The position numbers were made by a program, and so were the translations under genes. 64,000 nucleotides of DNA. Source: an uncultured Tenacibaculum sp. (GTDB lineage: Bacteria > Bacteroidota > Bacteroidia > Flavobacteriales > Flavobacteriaceae). Every line of letters starts with the position of its first letter. Positions within the stretch are counted from its first letter, which is position 1. The notes beneath the pieces are model-generated. The model searched no databases. It saw nothing but the letters and a program-made list of their open reading frames with translations, and was not told where the DNA came from. The DNA lies in NCBI GenBank assembly GCA_947504185.1, contig CANNGJ010000001.1, positions 1 through 64,000 of the forward strand. The letters are read 5' to 3'. Positions 1-9,005 of the stretch are shown one piece after another.

Positions 1-44
1 TCAAATAATTAAAGCCAAAATTATAACCGACGGAAAATAAAAAA

Positions 45-67
45 GTCGGAAGATTTTTTCTTCCGAC
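45..67 (-). terminator. Intrinsic terminator of the leftward Omp85/GH113 operon
   Basis: A 9-bp perfect stem (gtcggaaga / tcttccgac) with a T-rich loop, followed on the minus strand by a run of six T residues. It lies about 30 bp after the stop codon of the leftward gene ending at 98, so it most likely ends that transcription unit. Confidence 0.8.
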
Positions 68-97
68 CATGACTAGGAAAATTCCTCGCCTTTTTTA

Positions 98-1360
98 TTA
101 GAAATATTGCCCTATTCCAAATACGAATCCTCTAGAAGCATTTTTGGTTAAACCATAACCATAATCGATTCGAAAGACAGCATTGAATATTTTTTTATTG
201 ATAAAGCGTAGTCCAACTCCTGAGTATACTCGTACATTATCACTATCAATAAAATCACTTAAATTTCCTCCAGGGTTTCTCCATGTACCAAAATCATTAA
301 AAATATTTCCTTGTATTACCAACCAATTATTCTCATGTAGAGTATGTCGATATTCAGAATTCCAAACGACACTTCCTGTACCTCTATCTACTAAAATACC
401 AACTCCTCTAAGATTTACATTATTATCTAATGCAAATGGTGCAAAAGGTGTATTGTTATTCGACGATAATCCTACACGTAATCTATTTGCCCAATTTCCT
501 TTTTGTCCTATTCGTTTGTAATAGAATAAATCATTCCAAAATATTAAGAAGTCTTCTTGATATTCATTTTCAGAAATCACGTATTGACCATATAACTGGT
601 TTTTAAAACCATCTATGTATTGATAGTAATAATCTAATTTGTCGAATGTATAGACTGTTTTGAACAACCATTTATTTACATTTAACTCTAACGGAACATT
701 TACTGCTGTATCTCCATTTAAGTAATCATACTTCTCTTTAAAATAACTTACTCCAAATTGTATATCATTTTTAAAGTTTATTTGATGTAAACCTAATACT
801 TCATAAGATATATTTTGATATCTATAATTTGCCGTTTTATCATCAAAATACAACGGTTCTTCACTAGCCCAATTTTGAAAATTAACAGCCAACCCCCACT
901 TTTTAGAAAACAATGTTGGCGCTCTAAAATTAACTCCATAAGAATCGAATCCATTGTTCTGATAAAACCCTCCAAACCCTATATTTCTTCCTAAGAAATT
1001 ATAATCGTATAGCCCTATTTTATAGGCTGTTTTTCTATTTGTAGTTGTCCAAAGATTAAATTCAGGTATTAAAGTAAAGTTTTCTTCTACATTTATAAAA
1101 ACATTGTAGTTGTTTTCATGCGAATGAAAAACTTGATAATACGCGTGAGAAACCGCTGGTAAACGCCTTAAAAGAACCATATCGTTTTCCAAAGTAATAG
1201 AGTCTAACTTTGTATGAGATTTAGTTTCTATTATTTTCTTTACCTCTGAAGTCTTTGTTTTTTTTACCCCTTGTATTTTCACTTCAAGAATTATTCTTTC
1301 TTGTGAAAAAGAATTCAACCCTAATATAAATGCAATAAAAAATAGTAAAACTCTTTTCAT
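98..1360 (-). CDS. Omp85-like outer-membrane barrel with a single POTRA domain
   Basis: A 420-residue protein with a signal peptide (residues 1-20, ending NSFSQ), one POTRA-like domain at about 23-98, then a beta-barrel running to a C-terminal phenylalanine as in outer-membrane barrels. An LRG motif at 316-318 matches the conserved loop-6 (V/L)RG of the BamA/TamA/FhaC superfamily. Omp85 proteins insert or export proteins across the outer membrane; BamA of this phylum usually has five POTRA domains and about 800 residues, so this is a minimal member and not BamA. It is the last gene of a three-gene leftward set: its ATG overlaps the stop of the upstream GH113 gene by one base (TAATG), so translation is probably coupled. 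Substrate unknown. Context suggests a role with the neighbouring glycan genes, which is inference. Confidence 0.75.
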   Translation of the reverse strand: MKRVLLFFIAFILGLNSFSQERIILEVKIQGVKKTKTSEVKKIIETKSHTKLDSITLENDMVLLRRLPAVSHAYYQVFHSHENNYNVFINVEENFTLIPEFNLWTTTNRKTAYKIGLYDYNFLGRNIGFGGFYQNNGFDSYGVNFRAPTLFSKKWGLAVNFQNWASEEPLYFDDKTANYRYQNISYEVLGLHQINFKNDIQFGVSYFKEKYDYLNGDTAVNVPLELNVNKWLFKTVYTFDKLDYYYQYIDGFKNQLYGQYVISENEYQEDFLIFWNDLFYYKRIGQKGNWANRLRVGLSSNNNTPFAPFALDNNVNLRGVGILVDRGTGSVVWNSEYRHTLHENNWLVIQGNIFNDFGTWRNPGGNLSDFIDSDNVRVYSGVGLRFINKKIFNAVFRIDYGYGLTKNASRGFVFGIGQYF

Positions 1361-2355
1361 TATTTACTATATAATTCTCTTATTAATTCTTCAGTTGGTT
1401 TATTCTGTGGCGTAAATCTATTATTATTTTCACCTCCTACCTTATCATGATCAATAAACCATTTCCAAACAAAACCTCCAGAAAACCAATCTTCTTTCCA
1501 AAACTGATTATAGATTGCTTGTGTAGCATTTTTTTGATTTTCTAAATTCACTGCTCCTTCTACTCGATTAGATTTCCAAGGTTTCTTACCTGTATAATGA
1601 ACACTTCTATAGCCATACTCTGTAAATAAAACAGGTTTATTTACCTCTTCTTTAATTTTAACAATATCTTGTTTATGTTTTTGCCAACCAAGTTCAAACT
1701 CTTTAATAGTTGGTGATTTTTTATCACTCAAAGGAAAATACGCATCAATACCTATATAATCCAATTGGCTCCAAAAAGTCACGCGTTTAAATTCATCCCA
1801 ATTAGCAGCATAGGTTAGTTTTCCTGAATATACTTTTCTTATTTTTTTAATTAAGGTTTTCCAATATTCAGGGCGATTTTCAATAAATTTTTCCAACTCC
1901 GTACCAATACATAAAATTGGTGCTTTTATAGTTTCTGCTGTTTTAGAAAAATTTAAAATAAATTCCTCATAAGTATCTTCTAGTATCTTCCAATTTTCTT
2001 CAGAAGTCATTTCGATTGTTCCAGTATATTCACCATTCCAAACCCAAATTTGAGGCTTCACCATTACTTTGATTCCTGCTTTTTCAAACTCACTAGCATA
2101 TTGCTGTAACCCTTCATTGGTTTCACCAAACCACTGCCCCTTGGCATTAAACCTTACTTTAGGTGATGATATACTCTTTATAAAACCAAAAGGCATCAAC
2201 GCAACATAGTTCGCTGATACCTTTTTTACGGGATTAATATGTTTTTCGTTTATTGCCTTTCCAGCAGCAACAAAACTAACACCGTTAATTTTTTTTGTTT
2301 GACTTGTACAAGAAAAACACAATAAGAAAACACTAAGGAGTTTAATTAATTTCAT
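1360..2355 (-). CDS. GH113-type glycoside hydrolase lipoprotein (beta-mannanase-like)
   Basis: A 331-residue TIM-barrel protein with a lipoprotein signal peptide; the lipidated residue is probably C16 (LLCFSC). Two motifs typical of clan GH-A and of family GH113 are visible: GTELE around residue 151-155, with E153 the likely acid/base, and TEYGYR around 245-250, with E246 the likely nucleophile. Characterised GH113 members are beta-1,4-mannanases, though few have been studied, so the substrate here is inferred. As a lipoprotein it acts in the periplasm or at the outer membrane. It is translationally coupled to the downstream Omp85-like gene and sits back-to-back with an operon encoding a CslA/cellulose-synthase-like transferase. 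A polysaccharide-modifying hydrolase for that product is plausible. No truncation seen; both catalytic glutamates are present. Confidence 0.8.
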   Translation of the reverse strand: MKLIKLLSVFLLCFSCTSQTKKINGVSFVAAGKAINEKHINPVKKVSANYVALMPFGFIKSISSPKVRFNAKGQWFGETNEGLQQYASEFEKAGIKVMVKPQIWVWNGEYTGTIEMTSEENWKILEDTYEEFILNFSKTAETIKAPILCIGTELEKFIENRPEYWKTLIKKIRKVYSGKLTYAANWDEFKRVTFWSQLDYIGIDAYFPLSDKKSPTIKEFELGWQKHKQDIVKIKEEVNKPVLFTEYGYRSVHYTGKKPWKSNRVEGAVNLENQKNATQAIYNQFWKEDWFSGGFVWKWFIDHDKVGGENNNRFTPQNKPTEELIRELYSK

Positions 2356-2375
2356 AACTCCTAATTTACATCTTT

Positions 2376-3245
2376 TTAAAATAATGCTCTTAAACCTAGA
2401 TTAAAGCTTTGGCCTAAACCATTATCTGTTCCTCTTACAAATTTACTATACAACACTTCTAAGTTTAATACTTTTGAAAGTTGATACTTTCCTCCTAACC
2501 CTAAAGCTGTATAATCTTGCGTGAAATCTCCAAAGCGTTGAGAATGTTGTACAAAACCTAAAACCGTAGATTTATCAGATGGAAAATAACTTAAAAACAA
2601 TCCAGGAGCTAATAAAAATGTGTTATTTGCAAAACTTGTTTCTTCACCAAAACTATATTCTGTATTTAACTCAGTAAACAATTGCCAGTCACCACTATCA
2701 AAAGTATAATCGTAGAAAAATCTATTTTGAAAAATCCAAGAAGATTGATCTAAGAATACACCATTTTCTGATTCATTTTCTACTAAAGGAATATGAACTG
2801 CTGATTGAATTGAGAAATTAGCAACATTTTTTAATGGTTGAAATTTTATCGCTGGTGCAATAGATGTAATTCCTTTTCGATCTGTATTTGTATCTTCTAA
2901 ACTAAAAACCGATAATGCTTGTCTACCTCCAATAGTATTAGAACGGAACTCAATAATAGCTCCAACGTTTATTCTATTATTATCAGAAACTCCTGTAAAA
3001 GCTTCAATAGTAGAAGTGAAAAAGTTTTCTCTAGCTTTATCTTGAGAATTTCCATTACTATCAGCAAATTTTGTTTCTGTATATAAATTGTTAAAGAATT
3101 TTATATCCCACTGTCCTTTATTTAAAAGCTTAGAAGGCGTATAGGTTTGAATATTTGATTTCTCTTCTGTTTTTTCTTCTTGAGCAAAAGAATTTAAACC
3201 AATAAATAAGGCTATAAAAAAAAGACCTTTAAAATTATTTTTCAT
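2376..3245 (-). CDS. Outer-membrane beta-barrel protein of unknown function
   Basis: A 289-residue protein with a clear signal peptide (residues 1-22, ending NSFAQ), a short polar E/K-rich linker, then alternating hydrophobic/polar strands with aromatic girdles and a terminal ...LRALF. That is the pattern of an outer-membrane beta-barrel, perhaps of 12-14 strands. No enzymatic motif is visible. It resembles the uncharacterised transporter-family barrels common in Flavobacteriia. It is the first gene of the leftward set, 20 bp upstream of the GH113 lipoprotein, and diverges from the redox/glycosyltransferase operon across a 140-bp intergenic region. A role as a porin for a saccharide is possible but unproven. 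Confidence 0.6.
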   Translation of the reverse strand: MKNNFKGLFFIALFIGLNSFAQEEKTEEKSNIQTYTPSKLLNKGQWDIKFFNNLYTETKFADSNGNSQDKARENFFTSTIEAFTGVSDNNRINVGAIIEFRSNTIGGRQALSVFSLEDTNTDRKGITSIAPAIKFQPLKNVANFSIQSAVHIPLVENESENGVFLDQSSWIFQNRFFYDYTFDSGDWQLFTELNTEYSFGEETSFANNTFLLAPGLFLSYFPSDKSTVLGFVQHSQRFGDFTQDYTALGLGGKYQLSKVLNLEVLYSKFVRGTDNGLGQSFNLGLRALF

Positions 3246-3385
3246 AATGATTAATTTTCGATTAAAACATCTGTCGATAAAAAGTAGTGTGACTTACCTT
3301 TCTTTTTTATTTAAAATGATTCTAAATTTATAACACATCTTAAGTTCTTAACTTTAACAACGACATAACTCGCAAATCAACTTTT

Positions 3386-4729
3386 ATGGAACACGTTGTT
3401 ATTATTGGTAATGGTATCTCTGGTGTCACAGCTGCTAGACATATCAGAAAATTATCTGATAAAAAAATTACAATTGTATCGGCAGAAACCGATTATTTTT
3501 TCTCTAGAACAGCTCTTATGTATATATACATGGGGCATATGAAGTTTGAACACACACAACCTTACGAGCCTTGGTTTTGGAAAAAAAATAGAATTGAGCT
3601 AAAGAAAGGGTATGTTTCTGAAATAAATACAGATAAAAAAGAATTATTCTTCGCAGAAGGAGATGCTCTTACTTTTGATAAACTGATAATTGCAACTGGA
3701 TCAAAACCTAATAAATTTGGATGGCCAGGGCAAGATTTAAATGGGGTTATGGGAATGTACCATAAACAAGATTTAGAGAAGTTAGAGAAATACGCTCCTG
3801 ATAATACTACTTGTAAAAGAGCTGTGATTGTTGGCGGAGGACTAATAGGAATTGAATTAGCTGAAATGCTACATTCTCGCCACATTCCTGTTACATTTTT
3901 AGTTAGAGAACAAAGTTTTTGGAACGGAGTTTTACCTGCTGAAGAATCAGAAATAATTAATAAGGAAATTCTTAACAATGGTATCGATTTACGATTAGGT
4001 GTTAACCTTAAGGAAATTAAAGCTGATAAAAACGGACAAGTAAAGTCAGTTGTAATTGCAGAAACTGGCGAAGAAATAGAATGTAATGTCGTTGGGTTAA
4101 CCGCAGGAGTTTCGCCAAATATCGATTTTATAAAAGATGCTGATATTGAAACTGGACGTGGTGTAAAAGTCAATCGTTTTTTAGAAACCAACATTAAAGA
4201 TATATATGCAATTGGTGATTGTGCAGAACAAAACGAAGCTATTGGTCAGCGTCGTCCAATAGAAGCAGTTTGGTACACAGGAAGAATGATGGGAGAAACC
4301 GTTGCGCAAACAATTTGTGGTAATAGAATTGAATACAAACCAGGACATTGGTTTAACTCAGCTAAGTTTATCGATATTGAATATCAAACTTACGGTTGGG
4401 TTTGGGCACAACCAAAAGAAAACGAAGCTCGTTTTTATTGGGAACACGAAAGTGGTAAAAAATGCATTCATATAAATTATGATAAAAACACGCACGAATT
4501 CATAGGAATAAACAACTTCGGAATTAGAATGCGTCACAAGTTTTTTGATAAAATGCTAACAGAAAAACGTTCCGTAGAATATGTCTTAGAACATTTATCC
4601 GACGCTAATTTCGATCCAGAGTTCTACAAACTTCATGAACCTGAAATTGTAGCAAAATTCAACAAAGAAAATAACACTAACATTCAACTGAAAAAGAAAA
4701 GTTGGAAACGCATTTTTAATATCGCATAA
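3386..4729 (+). CDS. NAD(P)/FAD-dependent oxidoreductase
   Basis: A 447-residue pyridine-nucleotide-disulphide-oxidoreductase-fold protein. The N-terminal FAD-binding dinucleotide motif GNGISG is at residues 8-13, a central NAD(P)-binding GGGLIGIELAE motif is near 151, and the second FAD-contact motif IYAIGDCAE is near 274. No CxxxxC redox disulphide is visible after the first motif, so it resembles ferredoxin/rubredoxin reductase, Nox or AIF-type flavoproteins and not glutathione or lipoamide reductases. The C-terminal 110 residues are not a standard dimerisation domain and contain many aromatic residues. No signal peptide, so cytoplasmic. It lies 4 bp upstream of a membrane polyferredoxin gene, strongly suggesting that the two exchange electrons. 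First gene of the rightward operon. Confidence 0.8.
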   Translation: MEHVVIIGNGISGVTAARHIRKLSDKKITIVSAETDYFFSRTALMYIYMGHMKFEHTQPYEPWFWKKNRIELKKGYVSEINTDKKELFFAEGDALTFDKLIIATGSKPNKFGWPGQDLNGVMGMYHKQDLEKLEKYAPDNTTCKRAVIVGGGLIGIELAEMLHSRHIPVTFLVREQSFWNGVLPAEESEIINKEILNNGIDLRLGVNLKEIKADKNGQVKSVVIAETGEEIECNVVGLTAGVSPNIDFIKDADIETGRGVKVNRFLETNIKDIYAIGDCAEQNEAIGQRRPIEAVWYTGRMMGETVAQTICGNRIEYKPGHWFNSAKFIDIEYQTYGWVWAQPKENEARFYWEHESGKKCIHINYDKNTHEFIGINNFGIRMRHKFFDKMLTEKRSVEYVLEHLSDANFDPEFYKLHEPEIVAKFNKENNTNIQLKKKSWKRIFNIA

Positions 4730-4733
4730 GATT

Positions 4734-6353
4734 ATGAAAACTATAAAACAAATCGGTTTAGTAATCTTTTTAATAGGATTATTAACATTTACAGCATCTA
4801 TTTTTACCGGTAACTTTAGCTTAACTCAAACAGAAGTTGACAATTTTATTGCTAAAAAAAGATACAAGAGTGAAATTATAAAAGAAGAACTTTCAAAAGC
4901 AGTTGTAGGAAAGGAATTAAATATTTTTGAATTTTCTTCAAACGTTAGAAATGCTTTTGAAACATCAAATAAACATTATGATGATTTAATTGCTAAATAT
5001 GATGCAGAAAAAAACTGGGATGCAAAAGGAAAACAATATCAATATAAAATTTACGGAAAACCACATACATTAAGCTATAATCTAGCTAAAAAAGCAGGTA
5101 ATGGTTTTGTAAAAGAGAATTCAGGTTTAATGTGGTTTTTAACCTTCGGACTAGGAATTATTGGTGCTTTACTATTTATTATTCCAAACCTAATTGTATT
5201 AGGACAACCAGGTATAAAAAACAATGGAATTTATTTAGAGTCCCCTACTAACAGAGGCTGGATTGCTTGGTTAGTTTTAATCTTTTTAGTTTCCTTTTAT
5301 TTGGTACTCTATTTTATGCCAGATTACATTGTAAACTGGACCTATATTTTAGATTCAATTAGTAAATCATTAAACGGTGGAGAAGCATCACAATGGTTTG
5401 TATACGGATTTTTATATTGTGTTATCATGCTTGTAATGGGGGTTAGAATGTATATAAAATACAGACACAATAAGTATCAAATTATAAGAACAACTTCGGT
5501 TTTATTCTTCCAAATTGTATTTGCTTTTTTAATTCCAGAAATAATGACCAGCTTAAACATGCCTGGATATGATTTTAAGAATGCGTTCCCTTTAGATTAC
5601 GATTTCTTTTTTGAATGGAATTTAGACAGCTTACGAAATAGTGGAGGAATTGGTTTATTTATTTTAGTTTGGGGAATTGTACTTACCTTAATTATAGTTC
5701 CGGTAATGGTATATTTCTTCGGAAAAAGATGGTACTGTTCTTGGGTTTGTGGTTGTGGTGGTTTAGCTGAAACTTTAGGTGATCCATATCGCCAACATTC
5801 TGATAAAAGTTTAAATGCATGGAAATTAGAAAGATGGTTAATCCACTCTGTTTTAGTATTCTCTTTAGTAATGACTTTAGTTACTTTGTATTGTTATTTT
5901 ACAGGAGCAGAATCGTTTATTGGTATTAAATCTCAATGGATTAAAGATACGTATAGCTTCTTAATTGGAGCGTGGTTTGCTGGTGTCATAGGAACAGGTT
6001 TTTATCCAATTTTTGGTAACAGAGTTTGGTGTCGTTTTGGTTGCCCATTAGCTGCTTATATGGGATTAGTGCAACGTTTTAAATCTCGTTTTAGAATCAC
6101 CACAAACGGTGGGCAATGTATCTCTTGTGGAAACTGTTCAACATACTGTGAGCAAGGAATTGATGTTAGAGCTTATGCACAAAAAGGTGAAAACATCGTG
6201 CGTTCTAGTTGTGTAGGTTGTGGTATTTGTTCTGCAGTTTGTCCTCGTGGAGTTTTAAAACTTGAAAACGGACCTGAAGAAGGTAGAATTAACCCAACTG
6301 ATGTTTTATTAGGAAATGATGTAGATTTGATGAAATTAGTAAATGAGAAATAG
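4734..6353 (+). CDS. Membrane polyferredoxin (NapH/NosR/CcoG-like 4Fe-4S protein)
   Basis: A 539-residue integral membrane iron-sulphur protein. It has an N-terminal transmembrane segment (about 6-26), an extracytoplasmic stretch (27-130), then about seven more helices (near 133-155, 176-196, 222-240, 255-270, 306-328, 370-390, 408-425). Two NapH/NosR-type cysteine motifs flank the last helices (C335/C339/C341 and C433/C437, the latter in WCRFGCP). The C-terminus carries two classical [4Fe-4S] ferredoxin motifs: C462/465/468/472 and C493/496/499/503, the second followed by P504. Relatives move electrons between the quinone pool or cytoplasm and periplasmic enzymes. No nos, nap or cbb3 genes are nearby, so the acceptor is unknown. 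Between the flavoprotein and glycan genes it is probably the membrane half of a redox pair. Confidence 0.8.
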   Translation: MKTIKQIGLVIFLIGLLTFTASIFTGNFSLTQTEVDNFIAKKRYKSEIIKEELSKAVVGKELNIFEFSSNVRNAFETSNKHYDDLIAKYDAEKNWDAKGKQYQYKIYGKPHTLSYNLAKKAGNGFVKENSGLMWFLTFGLGIIGALLFIIPNLIVLGQPGIKNNGIYLESPTNRGWIAWLVLIFLVSFYLVLYFMPDYIVNWTYILDSISKSLNGGEASQWFVYGFLYCVIMLVMGVRMYIKYRHNKYQIIRTTSVLFFQIVFAFLIPEIMTSLNMPGYDFKNAFPLDYDFFFEWNLDSLRNSGGIGLFILVWGIVLTLIIVPVMVYFFGKRWYCSWVCGCGGLAETLGDPYRQHSDKSLNAWKLERWLIHSVLVFSLVMTLVTLYCYFTGAESFIGIKSQWIKDTYSFLIGAWFAGVIGTGFYPIFGNRVWCRFGCPLAAYMGLVQRFKSRFRITTNGGQCISCGNCSTYCEQGIDVRAYAQKGENIVRSSCVGCGICSAVCPRGVLKLENGPEEGRINPTDVLLGNDVDLMKLVNEK

Positions 6354-6819
6354 ATTATTTATAGTCATTTTTATTATTTCAACATCCTTATTTTCCCAAA
6401 AAGAATATCACAAGATATTTTTTGAAAATGGAAATTTAAAAGAAGAAGGATGGAAAAACAACAATCAAAAAAATGGTTACTGGAAGTTTTATTACAAAAA
6501 CGGTCAACTAAAAAAGGAAGGTCGCTTTAAAAAGAATCTTCCCAATAAATATTGGTACTTTTATCGCAAAGATGCTTCGAAAGAAAAAGAAGGTCATTTT
6601 ATTAATGGTAAACAAAACAAGTGGTGGTTATTTTATGATAAAAAAGGAAATGTTAATCATAAGTGTCAACTAAAAAACAACAAAAAAAACGGATATTGTT
6701 TATTGTATAAAAAACAAAAACTAATAAAAGCTGTTCGATTTAAAGATGGAAAAAAAATTAACGAATGGTCGAGTTTTTCTTCTTTTAAACAAGAAAACAG
6801 TCTTAAGGATTTAAAATAA
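6343..6819 (+). CDS. Small secreted MORN/YwqK-like repeat protein
   Basis: A 158-residue protein with a signal peptide (residues 1-19, ending SLFSQ) followed by five or six repeats of about 22 residues built around G-x-W-x-F-Y-x-K/D-x-G and K-x-E-G. This is the MORN-repeat pattern found in proteins often labelled YwqK-family antitoxin in this phylum, although no toxin is encoded here. It is very lysine and asparagine rich. The ATG overlaps the end of the polyferredoxin gene by 11 bases and the next gene starts 3 bp after the stop, so it is embedded in the operon. Function unknown; a periplasmic or surface binding role is conceivable. The repeats make the boundaries of any domain uncertain. 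Confidence 0.7.
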   Translation: MRNRLFIVIFIISTSLFSQKEYHKIFFENGNLKEEGWKNNNQKNGYWKFYYKNGQLKKEGRFKKNLPNKYWYFYRKDASKEKEGHFINGKQNKWWLFYDKKGNVNHKCQLKNNKKNGYCLLYKKQKLIKAVRFKDGKKINEWSSFSSFKQENSLKDLK

Positions 6820-6822
6820 CCA

Positions 6823-7515
6823 ATGAGCCAAACTATCAAAGTTATTATTCCTGCTTACAACGAGCAAGATTCAATTGCAAGCGTAATTAATGACATCCCT
6901 TCAATTGTTGATGAGATTATTGTTATAAGCAACAATTCAACAGATAATACTGAGTTAAACGCAAAAAATGCTGGAGCTACTGTTTTAAAAGAAAGTAGAA
7001 AAGGCTATGGATATGCTTGTTTAAAAGGAATGGAATATATTTCTGAACAAGAAAATAAACCAGATATCATTGTTTTTTTAGACGGAGATTATTCTGATTA
7101 CCCTGAGCAATTAACAGAACTCGTGCATCCAATTATAAATGATGATATCGATTTTGTAATAGGTTCTCGTGTAAAACGACTACGTGAACAGGGTTCAATG
7201 ACACCACAACAAATCTTCGGAAACTGGTTAGCTACCTTTTTAATGAAATTATTTTTCGGAGCAGAGTTTACAGATTTAGGTCCTTTTAGAGCTATAAAGT
7301 ATGATAAATTACTTGCTTTAAACATGGAAGACAAAACCTACGGATGGACAGTAGAAATGCAATTAAAAGCACTAAAACAGAAGTTATCATACACTGAAAT
7401 CCCTATGAAATACAGAAACAGAATTGGTGTTTCAAAAGTTTCGGGTACCGTAAAAGGTAGTATCTTAGCCGGCGTAAAAATTTTAGGTTGGATCTTTAAA
7501 TACAGTTTTAAATAA
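6823..7515 (+). CDS. GT2 glycosyltransferase, dolichyl/polyprenyl-phosphate mannosyltransferase-like
   Basis: A 230-residue family-2 glycosyltransferase with GT-A fold. The N-terminus KVIIPAYNE is typical, and the metal-binding DGD motif is at 87-89. It has the size of DPM1-type enzymes, which transfer a sugar from a nucleotide donor to a polyprenyl phosphate on the cytoplasmic face. A hydrophobic C-terminus (SILAGVKILGWIFKY) may associate with the membrane. Its stop overlaps the start of the next glycosyltransferase by one base (TAATG). In context it could charge a lipid carrier for the polytopic transferase two genes downstream, a pairing known for GT-C enzymes that use polyprenyl-phosphate donors. 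Sugar identity is inferred. Confidence 0.8.
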   Translation: MSQTIKVIIPAYNEQDSIASVINDIPSIVDEIIVISNNSTDNTELNAKNAGATVLKESRKGYGYACLKGMEYISEQENKPDIIVFLDGDYSDYPEQLTELVHPIINDDIDFVIGSRVKRLREQGSMTPQQIFGNWLATFLMKLFFGAEFTDLGPFRAIKYDKLLALNMEDKTYGWTVEMQLKALKQKLSYTEIPMKYRNRIGVSKVSGTVKGSILAGVKILGWIFKYSFK

Positions 7516-9005
7516 TGGTTGTAGAGTATATTATTATAGTTATTTATTCTATTTCGTTACTATTGATTTTCATGTATGCTTTAGCGCAATTAAACTTATT
7601 GTTTAATTATTTAAAAGCACAAAAATCAAAAGAGAATGGAGAGAAATTCGATTTTACGAAACCAGAAAAAATTCCTTTTGTAACTATTCAGTTACCTGTA
7701 TTTAATGAATTGTATGTAATGGAACGATTACTTACCAACATTGCAAAAATTAAATATCCAAGAGAAAAATTAGAAATACAAGTATTAGATGATTCTACAG
7801 ATGAATCTGTAATTTCTACAGCCAAACAAATTGAAGAGCTAAAAAAAACTGGGTTAGACATTGTTCATATTCGAAGAGAAAATCGTCAAGGATTTAAAGC
7901 AGGTGCTTTAAAAGAAGGTTTAGAAATAGCTAAAGGAGAATTCATTGTTATTTTTGATGCTGATTTTTTACCACAAGAAGATTGGTTATATAAAACTGTA
8001 CCTTACTTTAAAAACCCAGAAATAGGCGTTGTTCAAACTCGCTGGGGACACATCAATCGAAATTATTCTTTATTAACTAGAATTCAGGCATTTGCTTTAG
8101 ATGCACACTTTACTTTAGAACAAGTTGGTAGAAATAGTAAAGGTCATTTCATCAACTTTAACGGAACCGCAGGTGTTTGGCGTAAAGAATGTATTATTGA
8201 TGCTGGAAACTGGGAGGGAGATACACTAACTGAAGATATCGATTTAAGTTATAGAGCTCAATTAAAAAAGTGGAAATTTAAATATTTAGAAAATGTTGAA
8301 ACTCCAGCAGAACTACCTGTAATTATTAGTGCAGCTAGATCGCAACAATTCCGTTGGAATAAGGGTGGTGCTGAGAATTTTCAGAAAATGCTAAAGCGAA
8401 TTGTAGCAAGTAAAAATGTTTCAACAAAAACAAAAATTCATGGGTTATTACACTTACTAAATAGTTCAATGTTCACCTGTATTTTCTTGGTAGCTATTTT
8501 AAGCATTCCAATGTTATATATAAAGAATGAATATGCACATTTAAGACCTTTCTTTTATGTAATGAGTTTCTTTGTTATGAGCTCAGTTATTTTCTTTATT
8601 TGTTATTGGTTTATGTATAAAAATATAAATGGAAAAGGATTTAAAAGTTTCATTAAATATATTGGCGCATTTTTTACATTTTTCACCATTGTAATGGGGT
8701 TTTCTTTACACAACACAATTGCTGTTTTAGAAGGACATTTTGGTAAAAAGAGTGAATTTGTTAGAACGCCAAAATTTAATATTAAATCTTTAAAAGATGG
8801 ATGGAAAAATAATAAATATATAAGCAAAAACATCTCTGTAAATGTTATTATTGAAGGACTTTTAGTTATTTATTTTGCCTTTGGAATGTATAGTGCATTT
8901 ATTGTTGGTGATCAAGGTGGCGATTTTGGATTGTTCCCGTTTCACTTAATGTTATTTATTGGTTTCGGATATGTTTTTATAAAATCTATCTTTTCTAAAG
9001 CTTAA
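7515..9005 (+). CDS. Processive GT2 glycosyltransferase, cellulose synthase/CslA-like
   Basis: A 496-residue membrane glycosyltransferase carrying the full set of processive GT2 motifs: D92-D93 (LDDSTDES), DAD at 148-150, TED at 239-241 and QQFRW at 277-281. A transmembrane helix precedes the catalytic domain (about 5-27) and about five follow it (from about 312), as in enzymes that couple polymerisation to translocation. There is no PilZ domain, so no sign of direct cyclic-di-GMP control. It is much shorter than BcsA and closer in size and layout to CslA-type (gluco)mannan synthases, with which bacterial relatives are often grouped. The product is probably a beta-linked polysaccharide. A GH113 mannanase-like gene lies divergently nearby, which fits a mannan-type product but does not prove it. 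Confidence 0.8.
   Translation: MVVEYIIIVIYSISLLLIFMYALAQLNLLFNYLKAQKSKENGEKFDFTKPEKIPFVTIQLPVFNELYVMERLLTNIAKIKYPREKLEIQVLDDSTDESVISTAKQIEELKKTGLDIVHIRRENRQGFKAGALKEGLEIAKGEFIVIFDADFLPQEDWLYKTVPYFKNPEIGVVQTRWGHINRNYSLLTRIQAFALDAHFTLEQVGRNSKGHFINFNGTAGVWRKECIIDAGNWEGDTLTEDIDLSYRAQLKKWKFKYLENVETPAELPVIISAARSQQFRWNKGGAENFQKMLKRIVASKNVSTKTKIHGLLHLLNSSMFTCIFLVAILSIPMLYIKNEYAHLRPFFYVMSFFVMSSVIFFICYWFMYKNINGKGFKSFIKYIGAFFTFFTIVMGFSLHNTIAVLEGHFGKKSEFVRTPKFNIKSLKDGWKNNKYISKNISVNVIIEGLLVIYFAFGMYSAFIVGDQGGDFGLFPFHLMLFIGFGYVFIKSIFSKA

Noticed and set aside
3562..4194. Minus-strand 210-residue frame inside the FAD oxidoreductase gene
   Set aside because: The overlapping plus-strand frame has complete FAD and NAD motifs; the reverse frame is serine-rich with no recognisable domain.
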